Assembly (NCBI RefSeq): GCF_003285265.1
Contig: NZ_CP030239.1
Coordinates: 2,463,501-2,527,500 of the forward strand
Reading direction: 5' to 3'
Length of the DNA stretch: 64,000 nucleotides
DNA from: Paracoccus mutanolyticus
GTDB lineage: Bacteria; Pseudomonadota; Alphaproteobacteria; Rhodobacterales; Rhodobacteraceae
The notes under the pieces: generated by a model
What the model was told of the DNA's origin: nothing
The model's database searches: none
The model's input: the letters and a program-made list of their open reading frames with translations, nothing else
Shown here: in pieces, positions 30,194-40,746 of the stretch
Layout of the letters: each line of letters starts with the position of its first letter
Numbering within the stretch: position 1 is the stretch's first letter
Made by a program: the position numbers and the translations under genes

Positions 30194-31226
30194 AGCCAAG
30201 CACCTCGGTCAGAAGCCCGTGTTCTTCCAGGAAGGACCGCGATTCCGCCAAGCGGGACGCGGGCAGGCCGACGATCAGGCTGCCAAAGGGCTGGGTGCCG
30301 ATTTCCTCGATGGCGCCGGCCAGGATGTTGACGCTGACGCCGCGTTCGGCGGTCAGCCGCGCCAGCATCGGGTCGGTCGCGTGGCGGCCGGTGAAGGTGA
30401 CCTGGACCACCGCCTCGGCCTGATCCGACCCGGGGGTGTCGGTCATCATGCCCTTGACGAAATGCGGGATCGCGACGCCGGTCACGCCTTGCAGGAAGCT
30501 GCGCGTGGTCGGGTGCCGGGGCCGGGAAAACACGGCATAGGTCTCGCCCGCCTCGACGATGCGCCCGGCCTCGATCACGGCGACATGGCAGCAGATGTCG
30601 CGCACCACCGCCATGTCATGGGTGATCAGCAGGATGGTCAGGCCCATCTCGCGGTTGATGTCCTGCAGCAGTTCCAGCACCTGCTGCGTGGTGTCGGGGT
30701 CAAGCGCCGAGGTCGCCTCGTCCGACAGCAGGACGCGCGGTCCGGTGGCAAGCGCGCGGGCGATGCCCACGCGCTCCTTCTGGCCGCCCGACAGTTCGGC
30801 CGGATAGCGCCCGGCCTGCGCGCCAGCCCACGCGTTCGATCAGTTCGGCCACGCGGGGGGCGATGGCGGCGCGGGGTTCGCCCGCGATCGTCCAGCGGCA
30901 GGGCGATGTTTTCGGCCACGGTCAGGTGGAAACAGGTTGAAATGCTGGAAGACCATCCCGACCTCGCGCCGGATCGCGTGAAGCCGGCTGTCCGAGGCCG
31001 CGCCCACGTCGCGCCCGTGCACGATGACCTGCCCCGAGGACGGCCGCTCCAGCCCGTTGACCATGCGCAGAAGCGTGGACTTGCCCGCGCCGGACCGGCC
31101 GATGATCCCGGTGATCGCGCCTTCGGGCACGTCCAGGTCGATGTCGTGCAGCGCCACCACGTCGCCGCCGCGCTTTTGCGGATAGCGGCGCGTCACGCCC
31201 CGAAATGAGATTGCCGGCTCTGCCAT
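30183..31226 (-). CDS. metN: Methionine ABC transporter ATPase MetN with NIL domain, frameshifted
   Basis: ATPase powering methionine import. The start at 31226 reads [20 protein letters not shown]. Walker [11 protein letters not shown]-loop [11 protein letters not shown], signature LSGGQKERV, Walker [13 protein letters not shown] and H-loop ITHDMAVV are all present. The C-terminal NIL regulatory domain ([20 protein letters not shown]) binds methionine for feedback inhibition in characterised MetN. Frameshifts near 30930 and 30830 fall between the Q-loop and the signature. First gene of the operon; I found no S-box/SAM-II element in the 137 bp to guaB. Confidence 0.94.
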
Positions 31227-31363
31227 GATCCTGTCCTGACTGTCAGGCTGACCTATGCGCCACGGCCACCGCTTGGCAAGGGGCCGGGGCAGGGCGGGGC
31301 GATGATCGCGTTCCACCCAGGACGCGCCGGGAGGAACCCTGTTCTTTTTCGCGCGCGAAGGGG

Positions 31364-33062
<1,699 letters not shown>

Positions 33063-34194
33063 ATGAAATATCTGATAACCGGGATCGGCCTGCTGCTGGG
33101 CAGCACCGCACCGGTTCTGGCCGGGGGAATCGAGCGGGCGCCGCAGTCGCTGGCCCCCCTGTTCGAAGAGGGAGATTATGTCGAGCTGAGCTTTGTTCCC
33201 GGTCGATCAGGACGTGTCGGGCCGCGACCTGGCGCTGTTCGGCGGGCGCGGCACCGGGGACGTGGCGCAAGGCTATGGCTTCGCCGGCATCGCCTACAAG
33301 CACCAGTTCAACCCGAACCTGTCGGGCGCCTTCATCATGGAGCAGCCCTTCGGCGCGGACATCCGCTATCCCGGGGGCGAATCGATTGCCCTGGGCGGCA
33401 CCTTCGTCGAGGTGAACTCGACCACCTACACGGCCCTGCTGCGCTGGAAGTTCGAGAACAACTTCTCGGTCCATGGCGGTATTCGCGGGTCGCGCGCCGA
33501 CGGCGTCGTCGGGTTGAACGGGGCGGCCTACGGCCCGCTTGCGGGCTATCAGGTGGACCTGGACAGCGCCTGGGGCGTGGGCTGGGTCGCGGGCGTCGCC
33601 TATGAGCGGCCCGACATCGCGGCGCGTGTCTCGCTGACCTACAACTCGCCCATCGAGCATGATTTCGACACGACCGAAACCCACCCGCTGGTCGGTGCGG
33701 TCGGCAGCGAGACGACGGTCAAGACCCCGCGGTCCTGGCTGCTCGAAGGGCAGACCGGCATCGCGCCCGACATGCTGTTGTTCGGCTCGATCCGCTGGGT
33801 GAACTGGTCCGAGTTCAAGGTCGAGCCGGTCTTGCTGGTCGGCGCCCCGCCCGCCGGCTTCGGCGTCGAGGGCGGGCTGGTCGAGCTTGAGGACACGACC
33901 ACCTACACCATCGGCGTCGGCCGCAAGTTCACCGAGAACTGGTCGGGCTCGGTCTCGGTCATGTACGAACCCGATGGCGATGACCTGGTGTCGCCCCTGG
34001 CGCCCACCAACGGGCGCAAGGGCGTCACGCTGGCTGCGATCTATACGCAGGACAGCTTCAAGGTCACGACCGGCGTCAGCTATGTGAAGCTGGGCGATGC
34101 CTATGCCGAAACCGGCACGCCGGACGAGGCCCGCGCGCGCATGTCGGGCAACCATGCCTGGGGCGTGGGTGTCCGCGTCGGCTATCACTTCTGA
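33063..34194 (+). CDS. OmpP1/FadL-family outer-membrane protein, one frameshift
   Basis: Beta-barrel outer-membrane protein of about 377 residues, probably a channel for hydrophobic or aromatic compounds. Signal peptide MKYLITGIGLLLGSTAPVLA, then GGIERAPQSLAPLFEEGDYV, a FadL-type plug start, alternating strand pattern, and the terminal aromatic GVRVGYHF expected for recognition by the BAM machinery. A frameshift near 33195 lies after YVELSF. It is the only gene between guaB and the phosphatase, followed by two hairpins. Substrate not inferable. Confidence 0.87.
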
Positions 34195-34196
34195 TC

Positions 34197-34289
34197 CGGG
34201 ACCGGGCCGCGCCGGACCATCCCGGCGGCCCGGTTCATCCTTGGAATGCGCTCCGACCGCACCGGCCGTTCCGGTGCGGTCTTGCATTT
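34197..34289 (+). terminator. Two hairpins after the outer-membrane protein gene
   Basis: First: GACCGGGCCGCGCCGG against CCGGCGGCCCGGT (about 34199-34235), imperfect. Second: a perfect 11-bp stem GACCGCACCGG (34255-34265) with CCGGTGCGGTC (34271-34281), followed by TTGCATTTC. The second is the better intrinsic terminator. Together they isolate the upstream gene from the Pho-controlled phosphatase. Confidence 0.75.
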
Positions 34290-34402
34290 CCGTCGCGCGC
34301 CACGGCGCAGTGCCACCGGCCTGCCGGGGCCGCCGCCCAAGCGCCGCGTTCTGCCGCGCGTCAGGATAGGTCGCGGGGCGGAAAGGACAATTTTCCCGCC
34401 GA

Positions 34403-34421
34403 TGTCACCTTACCGTCACCT
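34403..34421 (+). promoter_or_regulatory. Pho box upstream of the alkaline phosphatase
   Basis: Two direct half-sites, TGTCACCT (34403-34410) and CGTCACCT (34414-34421), spaced exactly 11 bp as in PhoB sites and similar to the array before pstS. The centre is about 70 bp upstream of the start codon. This supports PhoB activation in phosphate limitation. Confidence 0.75.
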
Positions 34422-34479
34422 GTGGCGGGTAGCAGGGCGCCGTGAGCTTCGGCTCGGACGAGATTCAAACGAGGCAGGA

Positions 34480-36236
34480 ATGCGCGCTCTGATTACCGCT
34501 TTGGCGGCCACCACGATGTTTACCTCTGTCGCCCAGGCGGCGACGATCATGCCGCTGGACCGCGCGACGATCCTCGCGGCCTCGCCTTTCGACTTCAAGG
34601 TCGAACTGGACGCCGTCCACCCCGAGACCGAGATCGCCGTGACCGTGAACGGCCAGCCCTATGCCGAGGTCTTCGGCAAGCCCGCCGATTATGTGGCCGA
34701 GGAAAAGGACGAGGACGGCACGGTCCTGGGCTCGGCCCTGATCCTGCGCGACCTGGCCCTGGCACAGGCGGGGGATTACACGGTCGAGGTCAAGGCCGGC
34801 GACGAAAGCAAGACCGTCACCTGGACCGTCTATGCCACCCCCGAGACCGCCAAGGCCAAGAACGTGATCTTCATGGTCGCGGACGGGCTGTCGGTCGCGC
34901 ACCGCACCGCCGCCCGGATCATGTCCAAGGGCATGACCGAGGGCAAGGCCGACGGCCGGCTGGCGATGGACGACCTGGACCACATGGCCTTCATCGGCAC
35001 CTCATCGACGCATTCCATCGCGACGGATTCGGCCAACACCATGTCGGCCTACATGACCGGACACAAAAGCCGGGTGAACGCGCTGGGCGTCTATGCCGAC
35101 CGCACCGCGCCCAGCCAGAGACGACCCCAAGGTCGAAACCATCGCCGAGGCGCTGCGCCGCACCGGCGGCCGTTCGGTGGGCGTCGTCACCACCTCGGAA
35201 CTGCAGGACGCGACGCCCGCGGCGGTGGTCGCCCACACCCGCAAGCGCGCGGACAAGGCCGATATCGTCGGCATGTTCTACCAGGTCCAGCCCGAGGTGA
35301 TGCTGGGCGGCGGCTCGGCCTATTTCCTGAAGTCGGACGTGCCTGGCTCGAAACGCAAGGACGATCAGGACTATGTCCAGATGTTCCGCGACGCGGGCTA
35401 TACGCTGGCGACCGACGCGGCCGAGCTTGACGCCGCGCGCGGCACCAACAGCGGCAAGATCCTGGGCACTGTTCCACACCGGCAACATGGACACCTGGCT
35501 GGACCGCAACCAGCTGAAGAAGGGCACCGTCGACAAGTTCCCGAACCAGCCTGGCCTGGTCGAGATGACCGAAGCGGCGCTGGACCAGCTCTCCAGGGAC
35601 GAAGACGGCTTCTTCCTGATGGTCGAGGCCGCCTCGGTCGACAAGATGTCGCACCCGCTGGACTGGGACCGCGCCGTGGTCGAGACCATCGAATTCGACA
35701 AGGCCGTGGCCGTCGCCCGCGACTTCGCCGCCCAGCACCCCGACACGCTGGTGGTGGTGACGGGCGATCATACGCATGGCGTTTCGATCATCGGCACCAT
35801 CGACGACGACAAGGACGTGGCCGATGCACGCGAAAAGGTCGGCGTCTATGACGACGCTGGCTTCCCGAACTATGTGGATGAGAACACCGACGGCTTCCCG
35901 GATGCGATCAACCCGACGCGCCGGCTGGCGATCTTCTCCAGCAACTTCCCCGACTATTACGAAACCTGGAGCCCCAAGCTCGACGGTCCCTTCGTTCCGG
36001 CGATCCAGAACGACAAGGGCGAATATGTCGCGAACGAGGCCTACAAGGACCTGCCGGGCGCCGTGCTGCGCGTCGGCAACCTGCCGCGCGAGAACGACAC
36101 CGGCGTCCATGCGGTCGACGACATCGTGCTGCAGGCGACGGGCCCGGGGGCCGAGGCCTTCAAGGGCTACATGGAGCAGTCGGACGTCTACCGCGTGCTG
36201 GCCGATGCCATGGCGCTGGGTGCGCCGGCGCAGTGA
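34480..36236 (+). CDS. Alkaline phosphatase with N-terminal extra domain, frameshifted
   Basis: Secreted phosphomonoesterase, about 585 codons. Signal peptide MRALITALAATTMFTSVAQA. Residues ~22-125 form an additional beta-rich, Ig-like domain before the catalytic core. The core starts at KNVIFMVADGLS (first metal Asp) and has the nucleophile Ser184 in TDSANTMSAY, then LVEMTEAALD, the second metal cluster VEAASVDKMSH and VVTGDHTHG. Frameshifts lie near 35117 and 35470. The Pho box, the pst cluster in the same window and the secretion signal all fit phosphate scavenging. It belongs to the PhoA superfamily; I cannot say which subgroup. Confidence 0.93.
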
Positions 36237-36243
36237 CGACAGC

Positions 36244-36271
36244 GGCCCGTCCCGGTGCAGCCGGGCGGGCC
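36244..36271 (+). terminator. Hairpin after the alkaline phosphatase
   Basis: Imperfect GC-rich stem (GGCCCGTCCCGG against CCGGGCGGGCC, one bulge) without a T-run, between the phosphatase stop and the next gene. Weak evidence for termination. Confidence 0.4.
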
Positions 36272-36290
36272 ACCCTGACAGGAGGCAGCG

Positions 36291-36723
36291 ATGATCCGCA
36301 CGCACACCCTGACCCGCAGGAGCTGCCTGGCCGGCCTGGCCGGGCTTTCCCTGATCCGGCCCGCCCATGCGGCGGCGCCCGCGCTGACCTTTGACGAGCT
36401 TTACGGCAAGTTCAGCGCGCTGGGACGGGTTTACCGGAGAGTTTGTGGTTCACTGATTAGGCTGCTGGTCAGCGATTCAAGGTTTCGTGGAAAGCCTCCT
36501 GAGCAGGCGCTTCGTTCGGCGTGATGTAACCGATGGCGCTGTGCAGGCGGGTGTTGTTATACCAGTCGACCCATTTCAGGGTTTCCCATTCGACTTGCCC
36601 GACAGACTTCCAGGGTCCGAAGAACTTGATCACCTCGGTCTTGAACAGACCGATGATGCTTTCGGCGAGAGCGGCTTCGTCAGCCAGCTCCGGCTGCGCG
36701 GCGCGCGTTACGAACGGGTCTGA
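36291..36723 (+). CDS. Tat-exported DUF3299-like protein, middle replaced
   Basis: The start reads MIRTHTLTRRSCLAGLAGLS with a twin-arginine-like TRRSCL motif, then the export region ending AHAA and ALTFDELYGKFSALGRVY. The real C-terminus appears to survive at about 36667-36723 as TGF/SGFVSQLRLRGARYERV before a stop. The middle, about 36433-36667, is IS3 transposase sequence. Reconstructed length of 143 codons suits small periplasmic DUF3299 proteins, which I recall next to ABC ATPase/permease pairs of the Vibrio Zrg (zinc-regulated) type. The DUF3299 call is inferred from ends and context only. Confidence 0.55.
36433..36672 (-). mobile_element. IS3-family OrfB C-terminal fragment with one IS end
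   Basis: The minus strand encodes ALAESIIGLFKTEVIKFFGP and, further on, WVDWYNNTRLHSAIGY to FHETLNR-stop (36469), the last 70 residues of an IS3-family integrase-type transposase including the third acidic residue region. Downstream of its stop, 36433-36460 (TTTACCGGAGAGTTTGTGGT) resembles an IS51-group terminal inverted repeat. No other IS end, OrfA or target duplication is here. Probably the same IS as the OrfA pieces at 2988-3145 and 51220-51325. Confidence 0.85.
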
Positions 36724-36728
36724 GCGCA

Positions 36729-37411
36729 TGCTTTCGCTTGCCCTCACCGGCGTCGAGGTTGCCTATCCCGGGCTCGAGGCGCCGGTCCTGGCGCTGCCGA
36801 CCCTGCACATCGCAGCGGGCGAGCATGTGGCCGTCACCGGCCCCTCGGGGTCGGGAAAATCGACACTGGTCAATGTGATCACGGGGCTCGAGCGTCCAGC
36901 GCGCGGGCGCGTGGTCTGGTCGGGCACCGACATCGCCGCCTTGTCCGAAGGACGGCGCGACCGCTGGCGCGGCGCGAATGTCGGGCTGGTCATGCAGGAT
37001 TTCCACCTGTTTCCGGGGCTTTCGGCGCTGGACAACGTGGCCTTGCCGGCGCGGCTGGCGCGTGCCTTCCAGCCTTCCATGGCCCAGCGCGCGCGCGACC
37101 TGCTGGCGCGCCTTGGCCTGCAAAAGCCCGCCCAGATGATCGAGACCATGTCGCGGGGCGAGATGCAGCGCGTAGCCATCGCCCGAGCCCTGCTGCGCAA
37201 TCCCGGGCTGATCGTGGCGGACGAGCCGACCGCCAGCCTGGACCCCCGCAATGCGGACCTGATCGGCACCCTGCTGCTGGAGCTTGCCGCCCAGGCCGGG
37301 GCCACGCTGGTCGTCGTCTCGCATGACGCGCGGCTGACCGCGCGGCTGGGCCGGCAGGTCCGGCTGGACCAGGGGCGCATCGCCGCCGACGGTCTGGCGA
37401 GGGCTGCCTGA
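36729..37411 (+). CDS. ABC transporter ATPase (LolD/MacB-like)
   Basis: ATPase of 227 residues. The ATG at 36729 (MLSLALTGVEVAYPGLEAPV) lies 5 bp after the upstream stop. Walker A GPSGSGKST, Q-loop GLVMQDFHLF, signature MSRGEMQRVAI (variant of LSGGE), Walker B LIVADEPTASLD, H-loop VVSHDARL. It pairs with the FtsX-type permease that starts 2 bp after its stop. This pairing is used for lipoprotein extraction, peptide export or signalling; with the DUF3299-like neighbour and the His-rich permease, a zinc-linked role is possible. Intact. Confidence 0.92.
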
Positions 37412-37412
37412 C

Positions 37413-38619
37413 ATGATGGGATTCATCCTGGCCGACCTGCGTCGGCTGCGCCTCGGCTCGGCGCTGATCGTGGCGCTGGTGGCGCTGGCCGTGGCGCTTG
37501 GCGTCGCCGTCACCTTGCGGATCGGGCGCTGCGGCTGGGAGCGCGCGGGCACCGGCAAGTACGACCTGGTGATCGGGCTCCGGGAGGTAACGACTGGTTT
37601 CCACCGTGTTCCTGCAGCCGGCCGCCCTGCCGCTGGTGTCGGGCGACGTGCTGGCGGCATTGCAGGCCGATCCGCGCGTGGCCTGGGCGGCGCCCGTGGG
37701 CTTCGGCGATTTCGCGGACGGTCATCCGGTGGTCGGCACCACCACGGTGCTGCTGGAAAACACCGCGCCGGGCCTGGCGCAGGGGCGCATGTTCCAGTCC
37801 GGGTTCGAGGCAGTCCTGGGCGCGGCCGTCGACCTGCCGCTGGGGGCCGAGATCACCCCCACCCATGGCCAGCTGCATCAGGGCGGCCACGCGCACGAGG
37901 ACGTGCATTACCATGTGAGCGGCCGGCTGCTGCCCACCGGCACCTCTTGGGACCGCGCCATCCTGGTGCCGATCTCCTCGGTCTGGTCGGTGCACGGCAT
38001 GGGCGAGGAGCGCCACGACCACGATCACGACCATGACCACGCGGGCGCGCCCCTGGTCGAGCGCTGGGAGCCGGGCCAGGCGCCGGGGGTCCCCGCGATC
38101 CTGGTCAAGCCGAACAGCATCGCCGACGCCTACCGGCTGCGCCAGGACTACCGGGCCGAGGGCCGGACGCTCGCCATCTTTCCGGGCGAGGTGCTGACCG
38201 GGCTTTACGGTCTGCTCGGCGATGCGCGCCGCGTGCTGGGGGTGGTGTCGGCCGGGGCGCTTGCGCTGGTTGCGGCCGCGCTGGTGATGGTGACGGTCAT
38301 CCACATCGGCCAGCGGCGGCGCCAGATCGGCGCCTTGCGGGCCTTCGGGGCGCCGGGCCGGGCAATCTTCGGCGTGGTCTGGACCGAGCTTTTCCTGCTG
38401 TTCGGCACCGGCATCGTGCTGGGATTCGCCGGCGGCTACCTGGCGTCCCTGCTGATGTCGCGGGCCATCTCCCGGGCGCAGGGCTTTGTCCTGCCGGTGG
38501 GCTTCGCCCCGCAGGATCTGGCCATGTTCCTGGTCCTGCTGGGGTTTTCGGCGCTGGCCGCGGCGGTTCCGGCCTGGCTTGCCTATCGCCAGCCCCCGGC
38601 GGCGGCGCTGCGGGGGTAA
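37413..38619 (+). CDS. FtsX/MacB-type ABC permease with His-rich periplasmic loop, frameshifted
   Basis: Inner-membrane permease of about 402 residues: helix 1 (LGSALIVALVALAVALGVAV), a long periplasmic domain, then three C-terminal helices (VVSAGALALVAAALVMVTVI; ELFLLFGTGIVLGFAGGYLA; FLVLLGFSALAAAVPAWLAY). The FtsX signature is IGQRRRQIGALRAFGAPGRAI. The periplasmic domain is rich in histidine: HGQLHQGGHAHEDVHYHVSG and EERHDHDHDHDHAG, likely metal binding. A frameshift lies near 37590, after YDLVIG. Translationally linked to the ATPase. Fits the ZrgB-like permease group by my recollection; the function is inferred. Confidence 0.88.
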
Positions 38620-38683
38620 GGCGTCCATCCTATCTTAACCCTTGCGCGCTAGACCTGCGGCTATCGTCCTGTCGCGGGGGTTC

Positions 38684-39481
38684 ATGCGGATACTCTCCCT
38701 TCTTGTCCTGATGCTCTCCTGCCTGTCCGCCGGGGCAGGGCAGGGGGCCGTCCCGCCCGCGGCCGAGGTTTGCGAATGGGCGACCCAGCAGGCCGCGCGG
38801 GAAAGCGGCGTGCCCCCCGACATCCTGGGCGCCCTGACCCTGACCGAGACGGGGCGGCGCATGGACGGCGTCGTCCGCCCCTGGGCCTGGAGCGCGAATG
38901 CCGAGGGCGAGGGGACCTGGTTCGACGACCCGCAAAGCGCCATCGCCTTTGCGCAGGATCGCGTGGCGCAGGGGCGCACCAACCTCGACATCGGCTGCTT
39001 CCAGCTGAATTTCCGCTGGCACGGCGAAAACTTCGCCTCGGTCGCGCAGATGTTCGACCCCCTGGAAAACGCGCGCTACGCCGCCCGCTTCGTCAGCCAG
39101 CTTTACACCGAAACGGGTGACTGGCGTGCCGCCGCCGGGGCGTTCCACTCTCGCACCCGGGTCCATGCCGACCGCTATCTGGCGCGGTTCGACGAATTGC
39201 GGGCCATGCTGCGCGGGCGCGGCTTTCAGGGCATGACCGGATCGCCCGAAACCTACAACAGCTTCGCTTCGATCGCCTCCGGCAGCCGCACGCGGGTGCG
39301 GGAACGGGTGATGCTGCTGGGCGCGCCCCTGGGAACGGAGGTGACGGGCACGCCGGGTTCCCTTGCCGCCATCGGTGCGGGGCGGGGGCCGTCGCTTGGC
39401 GCGACACGCGGGCCGCTGATCCTGGCGCGGGCGGCGGGGCCGCTGTTCGGCCAGGCCGATCCGCCGCCCCTGCCGCCCTGA
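38684..39481 (+). CDS. Lytic transglycosylase (SLT domain) family protein
   Basis: Periplasmic peptidoglycan lyase of 265 residues. Signal peptide MRILSLLVLMLSCLSAGAG. The SLT fold is visible: the catalytic Glu in LGALTLTETGRR, then FQLNFRWHGENF, and the C-terminal AAAGAFHSRTRVHADRYLARF. The C-terminal 80 residues are Gly/Pro/Arg-rich and probably disordered. Similar proteins in Rhodobacterales accompany cell-wall or flagellar export genes, but there are none here. An alternative upstream start lacks a signal peptide. Intact. Confidence 0.87.
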   Translation: MRILSLLVLMLSCLSAGAGQGAVPPAAEVCEWATQQAARESGVPPDILGALTLTETGRRMDGVVRPWAWSANAEGEGTWFDDPQSAIAFAQDRVAQGRTNLDIGCFQLNFRWHGENFASVAQMFDPLENARYAARFVSQLYTETGDWRAAAGAFHSRTRVHADRYLARFDELRAMLRGRGFQGMTGSPETYNSFASIASGSRTRVRERVMLLGAPLGTEVTGTPGSLAAIGAGRGPSLGATRGPLILARAAGPLFGQADPPPLPP

Positions 39482-39540
39482 GCGATTGACAAGCGCGCCC
39501 GCAGCGTCTTTCTGGGCGGACCCCTGACGCGGAGCCCGTC

Positions 39541-40687
39541 ATGACCCCTGCCGCGCGCGCCGAGGCCGCGATCACCATTCTGGACCGGATCCTGGCCGGA
39601 GACCCGGCCGAGCCCGCGCTGCTGCGCTGGTCGCGCGCCAGCCGCATGCGGCTCGGGCGACCGGGCCGCGGTGCGCGACCTGGTCTTCGATGCGCTGCGC
39701 CGCAAGCGCTCGCGCGCGGCGCTGGGTGGGGCGATGACCGGGCGCGGGCTGATCCTGGGGATGTGCCGCGACCAAGGGCTGGACCCCGCTGCCCTGTTCA
39801 CCGGCGAAGGCCATGCCCCGGCGCCCCTGACGGCCGAGGAACGGGCCGCGGGCCGCCCCCCGACCCCGGCCGAGGCGCGCGACCTGCCCGACTGGCTGCT
39901 GCCCCTCGGGACGCCTCGCTCGGCGCGCGGGCCGAGGCCGTGGCCCAGGCCATGCGCGCCCGCGCTCCGGTCTGGCTGCGGGCCAACACGCTGCGCGCCT
40001 CGCCCCAGCAGGCGGTCGCCGCGCTGGCCGAGGAAGGAATCGCGACCGAAGCCGCGGCAACCCTGCCCACGGCGCTGAGGGTGATCGACGGCGCACGCCG
40101 CATCGCCGGCTCGCGCGCCTATCGCGAGGGGCTGGTCGAGCTTCAGGACCTGTCGCCGCAACGCGCCTGCGCGGTCCTGCCCCTGGAAGGGAGCGTGCTG
40201 GATTACTGTTCGGGCGGCGGCGGCAAGGCCCTGGCGCTGGCCGCCCGCGGGGCCCGCGCCGTCACCGCCCATGACGTCGATGCCGCGCGCATGGCCGATC
40301 TTCCGGCGCGGGCCGCGCGGCCGGGGCGCGCATCCGCATCGCCCCGCCCGGAGGGGAGCGCGGGCACTTCGACCTGGTGGTGGCCGACGTGCCCTGTTCC
40401 GGCAGCGGCACCTGGCGGCGCACGCCCGACGCCAAATGGCGGCTGACGCCCCAGGGCTTCGCCGATCTTCTTGACCAGCAGGCGGCCATCCTGGCCCAAG
40501 CGGCCGGCTTGGACGCGGCGGGCGGACGTGCTGGCCTACATGACCTTCCCTGCCCAGCACCGCGCGAAATTGCGAGACGGTCCGCCGCTTTCTCGCGCAA
40601 GCCCCCTTCTCCCTGGTCGAGGAGCGGCGTTTCCTGCCGCCCGCGGACTCGGATGGATTCTACCTGGCGTTGATCAGACGGGATTAA
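39541..40687 (+). CDS. 16S rRNA (cytosine-C5) methyltransferase, RsmB/Sun-like, frameshifted
   Basis: SAM-dependent RNA m5C methyltransferase. N-terminal NusB-like helices (MTPAARAEAAITILDRILAG), then the RsmB-type linker and catalytic fold: VLDYCSGGGGKALALAARGA (SAM loop), HDVDAARM, DLVVADVPCSGSGTWRRTPD with the Pro-Cys catalytic motif, and GVLAYMT where the second Cys normally follows. It ends DGFYLALIRRD. At least five small frameshifts (near 39650, 39910, 40320, 40520 and 40570) break it, the last in the TCS motif. About 382 codons, shorter than E. coli RsmB but typical of the Rhodobacterales form. Confidence 0.88.
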
Positions 40688-40746
40688 CCTGCCATTAACC
40701 CGGGGTGGATATGGAGGGCCGCACAAGCCGCCGTACAGGGGACCCC

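Noticed and set aside
31227..31363. SAM-II riboswitch upstream of metN
   Set aside because: The 137-bp gap is GC-rich, but I could not find the conserved SAM-II pseudoknot elements.
36433..36672. A complete insertion sequence
   Set aside because: Only the last part of OrfB and one end; OrfA and the other terminus are missing.
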